A stretch of DNA of 64,000 nucleotides from Trinickia terrae. Lineage in GTDB: Bacteria > Pseudomonadota > Gammaproteobacteria > Burkholderiales > Burkholderiaceae. The DNA is taken from positions 1-64,000 of the forward strand of contig NZ_SWJE01000012.1 in assembly GCF_005144415.1 (NCBI RefSeq), given 5' to 3'. Shown piece by piece: positions 7,675 to 18,970 of this stretch. The notes under the pieces were generated by a model. That model had not been told where the DNA came from. It ran no database searches and saw nothing but the letters and a program-made list of their open reading frames with translations. The position numbers and the translations under genes are program-made. Position 1 is the stretch's first letter. Each line of letters begins with the position of its first letter.

Positions 7675-9710
7675 CAGATGACCTCCTCTTCTTCAAGCGC
7701 TTCGCGGCGCTCTTTTTCCTTCGTCTTGCCCGGACGCTTGCCTTCGATGGCCGCCCAGCGCTTGTCCTCGATCGCCTTGACCTGCGCGGCTGGAATGTAA
7801 TAGCCGTCGTGCTCGCCGAAGCTGCGGCCGATCACGATCGCCGCGATGGCGAAGAGCCCCACGGCCGCCAGCCACCAGATGTGCCACACCAGCGCAAAGC
7901 CGAGCACCAGCGCGGACATGCCGATGAAGAAACCGGCGCTCGTGTTCGAAGGCATGTGGATGTCCTTGTAGACGGCGTCCTTGCCGAGACCGCGGCCGGT
8001 TTCCTTCATGTGCGCGAAGGCGTCGATGTCGTGCACGACGGGAATCACCGCGAAGTTGTAGGCCGGCGGTGGCGACGAGGTCGCCCACTCGAGCGTGCGG
8101 CCGCCCCACGGGTCGCCCGTCACGTCGCGGTATTCCGGCTTGTTGCGGTTGAGCACGGCCACCACGATGCTCGCGACCTGGCACACCACGCCGCACGCGA
8201 TCAGCACGACGCCGCCCGCCGCGACGATCAGCCAAGGATGCCACGCCGGGTTGTCGTAGTGGTTCAGGCGGCGCGTCATGCCCATGAAGCCGAGCACGTA
8301 GAGCGGCGTGAACGCCACGACGAAGCCCCACAGCCAGAACCAGAATCCGGCCTTGCCGAGCTTCTCGTTCAGCTTGAAGCCGAACACCTTCGGGAACCAG
8401 TAGTGGACGCCGGCGAGATAGCCGAACACCACGCCGCCGATGATCGTGTTATGGAAGTGCGCGATCAGGAACACGCTGTTGTGCAGCACGAAGTCGGCGC
8501 CCGGAATCGCGAGCATCACGCCCGTCGCGCCGCCGATCGTGAACGTGATCATGAAGCCGATCGTCCACAGCACCGGCGCCTTGAAATCGATGCGGCCGCG
8601 GTACATCGTGAACAGCCAGTTGAAGATCTTCACGCCGGTCGGGATCGCGATGATCATCGTCGCGATCCCGAAGAACGCGTTGACGTTCGCTCCCGAGCCC
8701 ATCGTGAAGAAGTGATGGAGCCACACGAGGAACGACAGCACCACGATGGTCGCGCTTGCGTACACCATCGTCTTGTAGCCGAACAGCGGCTTCTTCGCGT
8801 ACGTCGCGATCACTTCCGAGTAGATGCCGAACGCCGGCAGAACCAGGATGTAGACCTCGGGGTGTCCCCAGGCCCAGATCAGGTTCAGGTACAGCATCAT
8901 GTTGCCGCCGAGCTCGTTCGTGAAGAAGTGCATGCCCAGGTAGCGGTCGAGGCCGAGCAACGCGAGCGCTACCGTCAGGATCGGGAACGTCGCCATGATC
9001 AGGATGTTCGAGCACAGCGCGGTCCACGTGAACACCGGCATTCTCATCAGCTTCATGCCGGGCGCGCGCATCTTGATGATGGTCACGAAGAAGTTGATTC
9101 CGCTGATCAGCGTGCCGACGCCGGAGAGCTGCAGGCTCCATATGTAGTAGTCGACCCCCACCCCTGGACTGAACTGCAGCTCCGACAACGGCGGATAAGC
9201 GAGCCAGCCCGTCTGCGCGAACTCGCCGATCACGAGCGACACGTTGATCAGGACCGCAGCGATCGCCGTCATCCAGAACGAGAGCGAGTTCAGGAACGGG
9301 AAGGCCACGTCGCGCGCGCCGATCTGCAGCGGCACGATCAGGTTGAACAGGCCCACCATCAGCGCCATCGCCATGAAGAAGATCATGATGACGCCGTGCG
9401 CGGTGAAGATCTGGTCGTAGTGGTGCGGGGGCAGATAGCCGGGGCTGTCGAAGGCGATGGCCTGCTGCGCGCGCATCATCACGGCGTCGGAAAAGCCGCG
9501 CAGCAGCATCAGCCCCGCGACGACGAGATACATCACGCCGATCCGCTTGTGGTCGACGCTCGTCAGCCACTCGGTCCACAGGTATTTCCACTTGCCGAAC
9601 CAAGTGATCGCGCCGCCTGCGCACAGCACGATGATCCCCATGAAGACCGCCGCGCCCACGATGATGGGCTCGTGGTACGGGATCGCATCAAGTGTCAGTT
9701 TTCCGAACAT
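7674..9710 (-). CDS. cyoB: Cytochrome bo3 ubiquinol oxidase subunit I
   Basis: About 678 residues with some 15 membrane segments; it oxidises ubiquinol, reduces O2 to water and pumps protons. Visible hallmarks are the quinol-site [14 protein letters not shown] (Arg and Asp), the [10 protein letters not shown] haem b region, the CuB ligand and cross-linked His-Tyr motif [17 protein letters not shown], the His pair in [10 protein letters not shown], and [11 protein letters not shown] with the two haem-ligand His residues. I start at the ATG at 9710 ([11 protein letters not shown]), which aligns with E. coli CyoB, four bases after the cyoA stop; an upstream in-frame codon at 9737 would overlap cyoA. 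This gives the cell a high-oxygen terminal oxidase. Confidence 0.96.
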   Translation of the reverse strand: MFGKLTLDAIPYHEPIIVGAAVFMGIIVLCAGGAITWFGKWKYLWTEWLTSVDHKRIGVMYLVVAGLMLLRGFSDAVMMRAQQAIAFDSPGYLPPHHYDQIFTAHGVIMIFFMAMALMVGLFNLIVPLQIGARDVAFPFLNSLSFWMTAIAAVLINVSLVIGEFAQTGWLAYPPLSELQFSPGVGVDYYIWSLQLSGVGTLISGINFFVTIIKMRAPGMKLMRMPVFTWTALCSNILIMATFPILTVALALLGLDRYLGMHFFTNELGGNMMLYLNLIWAWGHPEVYILVLPAFGIYSEVIATYAKKPLFGYKTMVYASATIVVLSFLVWLHHFFTMGSGANVNAFFGIATMIIAIPTGVKIFNWLFTMYRGRIDFKAPVLWTIGFMITFTIGGATGVMLAIPGADFVLHNSVFLIAHFHNTIIGGVVFGYLAGVHYWFPKVFGFKLNEKLGKAGFWFWLWGFVVAFTPLYVLGFMGMTRRLNHYDNPAWHPWLIVAAGGVVLIACGVVCQVASIVVAVLNRNKPEYRDVTGDPWGGRTLEWATSSPPPAYNFAVIPVVHDIDAFAHMKETGRGLGKDAVYKDIHMPSNTSAGFFIGMSALVLGFALVWHIWWLAAVGLFAIAAIVIGRSFGEHDGYYIPAAQVKAIEDKRWAAIEGKRPGKTKEKERREALEEEEVI

Positions 9711-9714
9711 GCGC

Positions 9715-10605
9715 TTACCCCTGGATGCGGCAAACATTCCCCGTCATATCGAGGTAATGGCCGTTGTTGTACTTCGCCATAATCTTGTGGAAGAGCTCCG
9801 GATCGGTCGACGAGAAGTACCGCACCGGGTTCTTCTCGCTCGGCTTCGCCACCGCGTAGTAGGTGTCCATGTCGAGCCGCTCGGACGACGCCTTCACCTT
9901 CTGCACCCACGACTTGAACTCCTCGGGCGAGGTGGCGAGCGCGCGGAATTTCATGTCGGAAAAGCCGGGGCCGCTGTAGTTCGCCGAGATGCCCGCGTAG
10001 TCGCCCGGGTGATCGGCGATCAGGTGCAGCTTCGTCTGCATGCCCGCCATCGCGTAGATCTGGCCGCCGAGCTGCGGGATGAAGAACGAGTTCATCACCG
10101 CATCCGACGTGATGCGGAAGTTGACCGGCGTGCCAGCCGGGAACGCGACCTGGTTGACAGACGCGATGCCGTACTCCGGATAGATGAAGAGCCACTTCCA
10201 GTCGAGCGCCACGACTTGCACGTCGATCGGCTTGACGTCCGATTCGATTGGCCGGTACGGATCGAGCTCGTGGGTGGTCTTCCACGTGAGAATCGCAAGG
10301 AACAGGATGATCAGCGACGGGATGGTCCAGACGACGACTTCGATCGCCGTGGAATGCGACCATTTCGGCGCATAGGTCGCTTTCGTATTCGACGCACGGT
10401 AGCGCCAGGCGAATACCAGCGTCAGTACGATGACCGGTACGACGACGATCAGCATGGCGTAGGTTGCCGTTGCGATCAGCGATTTTTCGGCGTGGCCGAT
10501 GCTGCCTTTGGGGTCCAGCACTTCGAGATTGCTGCAGCCGGACAGACACAAGATCAGTCCGATTCCGAAGGGAGTAAGCCACCTTCTGATGGTTTTTCTG
10601 TCCAT
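9715..10605 (-). CDS. cyoA: Cytochrome bo3 ubiquinol oxidase subunit II (lipoprotein)
   Basis: About 296 residues. The ATG at 10605 gives MDRKTIRRW followed by a lipoprotein signal with lipobox LSGC, matching the E. coli CyoA layout. Two membrane helices follow ([20 protein letters not shown] and TIPSLIIPLAILTW-like), then a periplasmic cupredoxin domain. The CuA ligands of cytochrome c oxidases are not seen, as expected for a quinol oxidase (family knowledge). It is the first gene of cyoABCD. An upstream TTG at 10677 only lengthens the n-region unnaturally. Confidence 0.93.
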   Translation of the reverse strand: MDRKTIRRWLTPFGIGLILCLSGCSNLEVLDPKGSIGHAEKSLIATATYAMLIVVVPVIVLTLVFAWRYRASNTKATYAPKWSHSTAIEVVVWTIPSLIILFLAILTWKTTHELDPYRPIESDVKPIDVQVVALDWKWLFIYPEYGIASVNQVAFPAGTPVNFRITSDAVMNSFFIPQLGGQIYAMAGMQTKLHLIADHPGDYAGISANYSGPGFSDMKFRALATSPEEFKSWVQKVKASSERLDMDTYYAVAKPSEKNPVRYFSSTDPELFHKIMAKYNNGHYLDMTGNVCRIQG

Positions 10606-10726
10606 TACCTTTGCCCGTTTTTCATTGATCCACCCTCTCTCTTTCTTTCTGCCATTCCGGCACGCGCGAGACGGCAAGTCTGGAATGTGCCGGCGCAGAT
10701 TCTACGGAGAGCTGCAGAAACACATC

Positions 10727-10740
10727 GTGATCTTTCTCAA
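10727..10740 (-). promoter_or_regulatory. FNR/ANR-like box upstream of cyoA
   Basis: On the minus strand the sequence reads TTGAG-AAAG-ATCAC, eight of ten positions of the FNR/ANR consensus TTGAT-N4-ATCAA. It lies 122 bases before the cyoA start. In pseudomonads ANR represses cyo under low oxygen (established), so the position makes sense. Confidence 0.45.
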
Positions 10741-11090
10741 ACAAAGCGCATAACGGCGCTTAAGTTCTTTGAGTTCCCGGAGGGAGGAATGGTCGAAGGC
10801 GATTGCGCCCGGTGAGGAGCGTGTCAGGCTCGTTCGCGGCCGGGCCGCGTCGCCGGCGCGAATTGATTATCGACAGGTGATTGCCCGGAATCGCTTGGCC
10901 GGCGGTCGTCCAAGGCAAAAATCGAGACGAAGCCCCGCAACTTGGCGAGCACATCGCCGGCGCGGCGCGTTGTGACGATTTGCCGCATGGACGAAGTCGC
11001 GGCGGGGCTCCTGGATGCGCCGAAGCAAGGGTAGGACCGCCAACAAATCGAGAACAGCGCCGCGGCAATGCGCCGCGGACTTACGCCAAC

Positions 11091-11474
11091 TCACACCTTG
11101 AAAATGGCAACCTGATCCGCCGGCCGGTTCACTTGTTCGTTGAGCGACGTTGCCGTCGCCGGCCGGGCCGAGGAAATCGTCGCTGGCGCCCTGGTACATG
11201 ACCGGCGCCGTATCGAACTCAAGAGTCGGCAGGGTATTGAATTTATGCCATCACCGACGGTGTCCTTACGATTGGCCCCATCAAATCCTCGCTCCCACGA
11301 AGGCTTGCTTTCAAAGCCTTGCTGCTTGATTGGCTCCGGTGGCGGATATGCCATATTCCCGTCGCGTTCCGGCCAATAAATAGCCTGTTTCTCCGGATAA
11401 CTCGGGATGCTTGCCGAGGGGGCCATAAAATACGCGCCCCCCTCTTTCAGCCCGACATCGACGTCAGCCGGCAC
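11091..11474 (-). pseudogene. Decayed gene of unknown function with apparent compensating frameshifts
   Basis: The 127-codon frame (GTG start) reads like protein at both ends: YPEKQAIYWPERDGNMAYPP at the front and LNEQVNRPADQVAIFKV at the end. In the middle (about 11160-11240) it becomes Arg/Ser-rich nonsense. In that stretch the +1 frame reads sensibly instead (NTLPTLEFDTAPVMYQGASD, DDFLGPAGDG). This looks like a gene with two compensating indels, or with sequencing errors. The local base composition is lower in GC than that of the neighbours. I do not recognise the family; small cargo genes near secretion loci can look like this. Confidence 0.35.
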
Positions 11475-11725
11475 AACGGCTCACGCTCAATCATCCGATA
11501 AAAGGCCGCCGCGCACCGCGCCGACAAGAAGGTCGGGAAATCCCTACCAGGCCTAGCGATAAAGAAAACGCCCCGGGCAGCCGTAGTCCAGATTTGGCAC
11601 ACCGCCTACTCGATTGCCTCGCTCAACACCGCCAAGCCCGACTGGAAAATCCCCGGGGGCGAGCCTTCTTCGGCAACATGAAACATGACCGCAATCCTCT
11701 TACGAATAGGCGAAAAGGAAACTCC

Positions 11726-13345
11726 ATGAACTGGTTCGCGAATTTGAAGATCGCCACACGACTCATGGCCCTGTTGCTGGTGGCCCTGGTTGCGTTATGC
11801 GGCATCACGGGCTTCGGTTTGTACCAAGCCAGCCGAGTATACGAATCCGCGAGCTATGCGGCGGTGAACACGGTGCCGAGCCTCGTCGTGCTCGACAACG
11901 CGCAGTCGGCCTTCGACACGATGCAACGCCTGACGACCGAGCACATCCTCTCCAACGATCCCGAACGCCTCAAAGATCTGGAAGAGAAGATCGGTCAGCA
12001 ACGACGCGAGATCGACGCCCAGTTCAAGAATTACGAGCCGCTCATCTCCGACGACAAGGACAAGGGCATGCTCGCGACGGACCGCTCGCTGATGGCTCAG
12101 TTCGACTCGGTCCGCGACAACGTGCTCGCGCGCTCGCGCGACGACAAAAAAGAGCAAGCCGCCGCTCTGATGCGCACCAGCCTCTTCGAACTCGTGAAGC
12201 AAATGGATGCGGCGCTGGCAGCCCATCGCGCCTACAACCTGGAACTCGGTCAGGGCGGCACGAATGACGCGAAGCACATTTTCAACAATGCGAAGCTGCT
12301 CGAGTCGGCGAGCTCGGCGGCGGTGCTGATCGTTGTGCTGGTGCTTGGCGCGCTGATTTCCCGATCGATCACGCGTCCGCTCGGCGAAGCCGTGAAACTT
12401 GCCGATGCCGTCGCGCAGGGCGATCTGACCCGGCGCGCCGACGCGACGTCCAAAGACGAGATCGGGCAGTTGCTCGGGGCGCTGACGAACATGACCGACG
12501 GACTGAAACGCGTGGTCGACCGCGTCCGCGCCGGCAGCGAGTTGATCGCCATTGCAACGGCCCAAAGCGCGGCGGGCAACATAGATCTGTCCTCCCGCAC
12601 CGAGGAGCAGGCGGCCGCCCTCGAGGAAACCGCCGCCAGCATGACGCAGCTGACCGAGACGGTGAAGCAGAGCGCCGACAACGCGCGCCAGGCCAACGCC
12701 CTGGCAACGAACGCCACCGGCATGGCCGACGCCGGCAACGACACCGTGCAGGCCATGGTGCAGACCATCGGCAAGATCAGCGGCAGTTCCAGCAAGATCT
12801 CGGAGATCACCGGCGTCATCGAAGGCATCGCATTCCAGACCAACATCCTCGCGCTGAACGCCGCGGTGGAAGCCGCCCGTGCGGGAGAGCAGGGGCGCGG
12901 CTTTGCCGTCGTGGCAAGCGAAGTCCGCAGCCTGGCCCAGCGCTCCGCTGCCGCGGCGAAAGAAATCAAGGACCTGATCGCCTCGTCGGTCGCCCTGATT
13001 CACGACGGCGCGACACAGGCAGCGGACGTCGGCGCGACGATGGGGGACGTGAAGCAGGCCATCAAGCAGGTCTCGGATATCGTCGCCGAGATTGCCGCGG
13101 CCTCGGAGGAGCAAAGCCGCGGCATCGAGCAGGTCCACCGGGCAGTCAGCCAGATGGACGAGGTCACGCAGCAGAATGCCGCGCTCGTGGAGCAGGCTGC
13201 CGCGGCGGCGCAGTCGCTCGAAGAACAGGCGAACGACCTGAAAGTCACCGTAGCGGTGTTCAGGCTCGACGATAGGGAGTCATCGGTCTCGCGAACGGTC
13301 ATGCTTCAGAGCGGGCCGCGCCTTGCCGCGCCGCTTCACGCATGA
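11726..13345 (+). CDS. Methyl-accepting chemotaxis protein
   Basis: About 539 residues. The start at the ATG at 11726 is supported by AAAAGGAA at 11713-11720. Order: TM1 at about residues 10-32, a periplasmic four-helix-bundle sensor to about 187, TM2 ([15 protein letters not shown]), a HAMP domain ([20 protein letters not shown]), then the cytoplasmic signalling coiled coil with the conserved tip region [20 protein letters not shown]. The sequence ends without a CheR-tethering pentapeptide. It signals to a CheA kinase to bias the flagellar motor; the ligand is unknown. It stands alone, 10 bases from the convergent prfC stop. Confidence 0.93.
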   Translation: MNWFANLKIATRLMALLLVALVALCGITGFGLYQASRVYESASYAAVNTVPSLVVLDNAQSAFDTMQRLTTEHILSNDPERLKDLEEKIGQQRREIDAQFKNYEPLISDDKDKGMLATDRSLMAQFDSVRDNVLARSRDDKKEQAAALMRTSLFELVKQMDAALAAHRAYNLELGQGGTNDAKHIFNNAKLLESASSAAVLIVVLVLGALISRSITRPLGEAVKLADAVAQGDLTRRADATSKDEIGQLLGALTNMTDGLKRVVDRVRAGSELIAIATAQSAAGNIDLSSRTEEQAAALEETAASMTQLTETVKQSADNARQANALATNATGMADAGNDTVQAMVQTIGKISGSSSKISEITGVIEGIAFQTNILALNAAVEAARAGEQGRGFAVVASEVRSLAQRSAAAAKEIKDLIASSVALIHDGATQAADVGATMGDVKQAIKQVSDIVAEIAAASEEQSRGIEQVHRAVSQMDEVTQQNAALVEQAAAAAQSLEEQANDLKVTVAVFRLDDRESSVSRTVMLQSGPRLAAPLHA

Positions 13346-13355
13346 CCGGGGCCGG

Positions 13356-14957
<1,602 letters not shown>

Positions 14958-15041
14958 GTTGGTCGGCGATTCGGGGATTTTCGGGCAACCCGTGATGATA
15001 CACGGAGCTGATCCTGCCCTCTTTCTACCCTTTCCGCCGCA

Positions 15042-16277
15042 TCACGCCGCCGCAATCGCCTCCGCGTACACCTCGGCAACCCGCCGCGCGATCACCGCGT
15101 TATCGAAGTTATCGCGCGCATAGGCATGGCAGGCCTCTGCATCAGGCAACGCGATCTCGCCGTCGAGCACCGCCCCGACTCCTTCCGCAATCGCCTCCGC
15201 CCCGGTCGAGCGCAGCACGAGGTCTTTCGACAACCCCGCCACCGCCTCCGGCAGCCCACCCACGGGCGTCACCAGCACCGGCGTCCCCGCCGCCAGCGAT
15301 TCCACCGTAATCAAGCCGAACCCTTCGAGCGCGACCGTCGGCACGACGCTGATCGTCGCCGCGCGATACAACGCCGCCAGATGCTCGTCGGGGACGAAGC
15401 CGAGCAGCTTCACGTTGTCTTCGAGACCGCTCGCGTCGATGCGCGCCTGCAATTCGTCCTGCAAGCGCCCCTTCCCGGCAATCAAGAGCAGCACATCCGG
15501 ATGCCGCGCTTTCACTGTCTTGATCGCGTCGATCAGATCCTCGAGCCCCATGCGCTTCACGAGCCGCCGCACCGCCAGCACGATCGGCCGGTCCTGCGGC
15601 AATTGCAGGCGTCGGCGCGCTTCACGTTTCGTGATGTCCAAGTCGAATTGCGCGACGTTCACGCAGCCGGGCACCACGCGAATGCGCTCCGGCGCGATGC
15701 CATACCGCGAGCTGAGAATCTGCCCGAACGCCTCCGACAACACGATGAGCCGCGACGAGCGCGCATACACCGTGCGCTCCAGCATGTGCTTCGCGCGCTG
15801 CCCGAGCGAATCGGCGCCTTCGACATGGCTCTCGTCGGCCCACGGCCCCTGGAAGTGCGACACCTGCGGAATGCCGCGCAGCACATCGAGGCCCGGAAAC
15901 GTATAGAGCGCGAAATGCGACGAGATCACGTCGGGCCGCTCTTCGCGCACCACGTTCGCAAGCATCTTGCGCGCCGCCATCAGGCGCAGCGGCAGCGAGC
16001 GCGCGGCCGGGCCGAAGCCCCGGATCGCGCCGCCGGTGTCGGCGGCGACGCGCGGCGAGCCCGCCACCATCCCGCGCACGGCGACGCCCGCCCCCGGCAG
16101 CGCGCCGACGAGCGAGTAGTACATGCGATCCAAGCCGCCCGCGCGCTCGGGGAACCAGTGCATGCCGATCTGCAGCGATTTGATCGAGCGCATCGGCCTG
16201 CCGCCACCGGAACCGTTCGACGACGACGCGCGATAGAAAGGGGAAAAAAGGGCTTGCGCCGCGGCAACTTCGCTCAT
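15042..16277 (-). CDS. bceK: Exopolysaccharide glycosyltransferase, GT4 family (BceK-like)
   Basis: 411 residues, GT-B fold. The N-terminal acceptor domain has HWFPERAGGLDRMYYSLVGA. The C-terminal donor domain has the GT4 motif EGFGLITVESLAAGTPVLV with the conserved Glu residues. AAGGAG precedes the ATG by ten bases. It is the last gene of the bceB-K series, 18 bases after bceJ. In cepacian synthesis such enzymes add sugars from nucleotide donors to the undecaprenyl-linked repeat unit on the cytoplasmic face. The symbol is assigned from gene order plus family; donor and linkage cannot be read from sequence. Confidence 0.82.
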   Translation of the reverse strand: MSEVAAAQALFSPFYRASSSNGSGGGRPMRSIKSLQIGMHWFPERAGGLDRMYYSLVGALPGAGVAVRGMVAGSPRVAADTGGAIRGFGPAARSLPLRLMAARKMLANVVREERPDVISSHFALYTFPGLDVLRGIPQVSHFQGPWADESHVEGADSLGQRAKHMLERTVYARSSRLIVLSEAFGQILSSRYGIAPERIRVVPGCVNVAQFDLDITKREARRRLQLPQDRPIVLAVRRLVKRMGLEDLIDAIKTVKARHPDVLLLIAGKGRLQDELQARIDASGLEDNVKLLGFVPDEHLAALYRAATISVVPTVALEGFGLITVESLAAGTPVLVTPVGGLPEAVAGLSKDLVLRSTGAEAIAEGVGAVLDGEIALPDAEACHAYARDNFDNAVIARRVAEVYAEAIAAA

Positions 16278-16295
16278 GATTGTTTCGCTCCTTGG

Positions 16296-17486
16296 TTAAG
16301 CGCGAACTGCGCCGCTGCGCGATTCGAGTTCGGTGCGGGCGGCGCGCAGCTCGCCCTTCGCATCGGCCATCTGCCGGTACAGCGCGATGTACTGCATCGC
16401 CATGCGCGACCAGCCGAAGTCGCGCGCGAGGCGGCTCGCGGCAGCGCCCATCGCGCAGCGCGAGCGGTCGTCGTTCGCGAGGCTCGCGACAGCATTGGCG
16501 AGCGCGTTGGCATCATCGGGATCGTCGAGCACGATGCCGCACTCGGGCGTGATGATTTCCGCGCCGCCCGCCGTGCGCGCGGTAACGACCGGCAAGCCCG
16601 CCGCCATCGCTTCGAGCAGCGACAGGCTCATCGCTTCATAGCGCGACGGAAACACGAACGCATCGACCGAATGCATGAGCGCAGGCATCTCCTTCACGAG
16701 CCCCAGAAAATGCACGCGCGATTCGATCTTCAGGGCGCGCGCTTGCTCGGGATACGGACTGCCCGGCAGATACCCGGCCACGGCGATATGAATGTGGTTC
16801 GGCAAGCGCGTAAGCGCCTGCAGCACGGTGCCGAGGTTCTTGCGCGGCGTGCGCAGGTCGCCGACGAACAGCAGCAGGAACGCGTCCTGCGGCAAGCCGA
16901 ACGCGCGCCGGTCGCCCATGGCGGATGCGAACGTCTCGGTATCGACGCCGTTGTAGATCACGCCAACCTTCTGCGCGGGCACACCCGTATTGCGGATCTC
17001 CGCGGCGACCTTCTGCGAGACGGCGGTCACCATCCGCGAGCGCTGGTAGGCCCAGCGCTCCAGCCGCGAGTTGATGAACGTGTAGACGAACTGATACGCG
17101 GACCACAGCCCCTTCGAAAATCCGAACGGGTAGTACGGGCTCGCGAACCAGCCGCCGTGCACGAAGTGGGCGGTGTTCACGTCGGCATGCGCCCACGAGA
17201 TGAAGCCGTTCACGTGCAGCACGTCGTATTCGTCGCGATGCTTCTTCAGCCACAGCGCGCTCTTCACCGCGAACACCTGCTGTCGCAAGAGGTTCGACGG
17301 CCAGCCCCGGCCGATGCGGATCGGCACCCAGCGCACACGCGGATTCGCGAGCAATTCCGGCGCGACGTGCGAAGCGACCAGCGTCACCGAGATGTTTTCT
17401 TCCAATGCGGCGCGTGCGATTTCGTAGTTGACGCGGCCTTGTCCGTCGTTATGACGTACCACGTGCGTAACAATGGCGACTCTCAA
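16296..17486 (-). CDS. bceJ: Exopolysaccharide glycosyltransferase, GT4 family (BceJ-like)
   Basis: About 396 residues starting LRVAIVTHVVRHNDGQGRVN, a GT4 N-terminus. The donor-site motif is PSRYEAMSLSLLEAMAAGLP. I choose a TTG start at 17486: GGGGGAG lies nine bases upstream, and TTGA overlaps the TGA stop of the preceding polymerase gene. No ATG fits; the open frame continues far upstream only as antisense-like GC-rich sequence. It forms part of the repeat-unit assembly line of the locus. The exact sugar is unknown. Confidence 0.83.
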   Translation of the reverse strand: MRVAIVTHVVRHNDGQGRVNYEIARAALEENISVTLVASHVAPELLANPRVRWVPIRIGRGWPSNLLRQQVFAVKSALWLKKHRDEYDVLHVNGFISWAHADVNTAHFVHGGWFASPYYPFGFSKGLWSAYQFVYTFINSRLERWAYQRSRMVTAVSQKVAAEIRNTGVPAQKVGVIYNGVDTETFASAMGDRRAFGLPQDAFLLLFVGDLRTPRKNLGTVLQALTRLPNHIHIAVAGYLPGSPYPEQARALKIESRVHFLGLVKEMPALMHSVDAFVFPSRYEAMSLSLLEAMAAGLPVVTARTAGGAEIITPECGIVLDDPDDANALANAVASLANDDRSRCAMGAAASRLARDFGWSRMAMQYIALYRQMADAKGELRAARTELESRSGAVRA

Positions 17487-18961
17487 TTTGACGGACTCCC
17501 CCGTAGTAGGCGCGCGCGCTGGATCTTCTGCCAGTGCGCGGCGGACAGCAGCAAAAAGACGCTCATGAACAGCAGCAGGCCCCCGGTGCCGATAAGCGAA
17601 TTGGTAAAGACGAGCATCGAGAACACAGCGAGCGCCAGACTCAAACAAGCCGCGGCGAATTTGTCGTCGCGCAGCGCGAACGACGCTCGCACCGCGCGCG
17701 CGAGCAGCCAGACGATTCCAGAGAGATAGAGCAGCGTTCCCGGCCAGCCGAGCACGAACGGGACGTTCATCACGCCGCTGTCGAAGTTGCCGTACTTGCC
17801 GAGTTCGCCGCCATCGTTCGAGAGCTTCGTGGACGTGCCCGTCGCGCCCATGCCTTCGCCGGAGACGTCGGTGAAGGCGGTCTGCGCGAAGGTCGCGTAG
17901 AACTGATTGCGCGCTTCGTAGCTCTGGTCGTCGTGCAGGTTGGTCACGGTCTGCAAGCGCTGCGAGAGGCGATCCGCGACCGGCCCGACTGCGAGCAGCG
18001 GCACGCACAATCCGCCGAGCACGATGGCGCTCATGATGATCCGCACCCGCACGCGGTTGCTCGACTTCGCGAGCTGGATCAAGACGGCGATGACCCAGCC
18101 GCCCCAGGTCGAGCGCACGAGGCTCAGGGCAAACGCGATGAAACCGGCCCCGCCCGCGAGCCAGCGGATGCGCTGCGCCGCCGCGAGCATGAAGACGAGC
18201 GAGCCCATCATCGCGAACGCGAACGGTCCCGACGAGTTCATCGTGCTGAACACGCGCACGCCGAACGGCACGGGGTCGCCTTGCGAGTTCATCTGCGAGC
18301 CGAGCATCCAGAGCGCGTCCCACGGCGGCATCACGAAGAACTGCACCATCCCGTAGACGCCCATGATCAGCATCCCCCAGACGAACGCCGAGAGGATCGC
18401 GTCGCGGTACTGCGGGTAGTTGCGAGAATCGGCCATGATGTGAAAGCCGATCAGGATCGGATAGACCCAGTTCGCGAGATCGTAGACGGCCGCGAGCACG
18501 CCGCTCGAGACGACACCGACGAGAAACGCGTACATGAGCCCGATCAGGATCAGCAGCACCGGCAGGCCGCGGCGCTGCGCGAGAACGCGGTAGTGGCGCA
18601 GCAGCGTGAGGCCGGAGAGCATCGTCACGGCGAGCGGCGCGATCTGGATCAGGCTCGTCGGCGTGAACGCGCCCTTTGCGAAGTCGGCGAGACGCCGCAC
18701 CTCGGGGCTCAGGAACCACGTCCACCACATGAAGCCGACATAGCGCGCCGGGCTCTTGAAGTAGAGCCAGATGCCCGTGGCCGTCGCGAGCACCGGGAAC
18801 GCGAGCGTGAGCACCGTGCCCTGGTGCGCGGCGATCAGGACGAGCGTGATGAACCAGAGGATCGCCTGCGCCGCCCAATGCTTGGGGTCGGTGGCGAAGA
18901 GGCCGCGTTTCGGCTCCTTCCGCGGCGCGGCGTACTGACGGGCGAGATGCGGTGTGCTCAT
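17483..18961 (-). CDS. bceI: Polysaccharide polymerase-like membrane protein (BceI-like, Wzy/O-antigen ligase type)
   Basis: 492 residues with about ten or more membrane segments (for example AILWFITLVLIAAHQGTVL, LPVLLILIGLMYAFLVGVV, LVFTNSLIGTGGLLLFMSVF) and a large periplasmic loop (SQRLQTVTNLHDDQSYEARN) typical of Wzy polymerases and O-antigen ligases. It would join repeat units at the periplasmic face of the inner membrane. It lies between the GT genes bceH and bceJ, as expected for the polymerase in this cluster; its stop overlaps the bceJ start. Confidence 0.82.
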   Translation of the reverse strand: MSTPHLARQYAAPRKEPKRGLFATDPKHWAAQAILWFITLVLIAAHQGTVLTLAFPVLATATGIWLYFKSPARYVGFMWWTWFLSPEVRRLADFAKGAFTPTSLIQIAPLAVTMLSGLTLLRHYRVLAQRRGLPVLLILIGLMYAFLVGVVSSGVLAAVYDLANWVYPILIGFHIMADSRNYPQYRDAILSAFVWGMLIMGVYGMVQFFVMPPWDALWMLGSQMNSQGDPVPFGVRVFSTMNSSGPFAFAMMGSLVFMLAAAQRIRWLAGGAGFIAFALSLVRSTWGGWVIAVLIQLAKSSNRVRVRIIMSAIVLGGLCVPLLAVGPVADRLSQRLQTVTNLHDDQSYEARNQFYATFAQTAFTDVSGEGMGATGTSTKLSNDGGELGKYGNFDSGVMNVPFVLGWPGTLLYLSGIVWLLARAVRASFALRDDKFAAACLSLALAVFSMLVFTNSLIGTGGLLLFMSVFLLLSAAHWQKIQRARLLRGSPSN

Positions 18962-18970
18962 GCGGCGGAC

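Larger units (their letters stand above)
10606..11725. other. Long intergenic region between cyoA and the chemoreceptor gene
   Basis: It contains the cyo promoter region with the FNR-like box near 10727 and a decayed minus-strand frame at 11091-11474. CCGATAA at 11495 resembles a sigma-28 minus-10 element, but I see no convincing minus-35 partner. Nothing else is supported; the other open frames here have composition-driven, low-complexity translations. Confidence 0.5.

Noticed and set aside
7647-9782. Very long plus-strand open frame opposite cyoBC
   Set aside because: The translation is Arg/His/Glu-rich with no domain signature. It is the antisense of conserved cyo genes in high-GC DNA.
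11494-11501. Sigma-28 promoter for the chemoreceptor gene at 11726
   Set aside because: TCCGATAA resembles the minus-10, but no TAAA-type minus-35 lies at the required distance.
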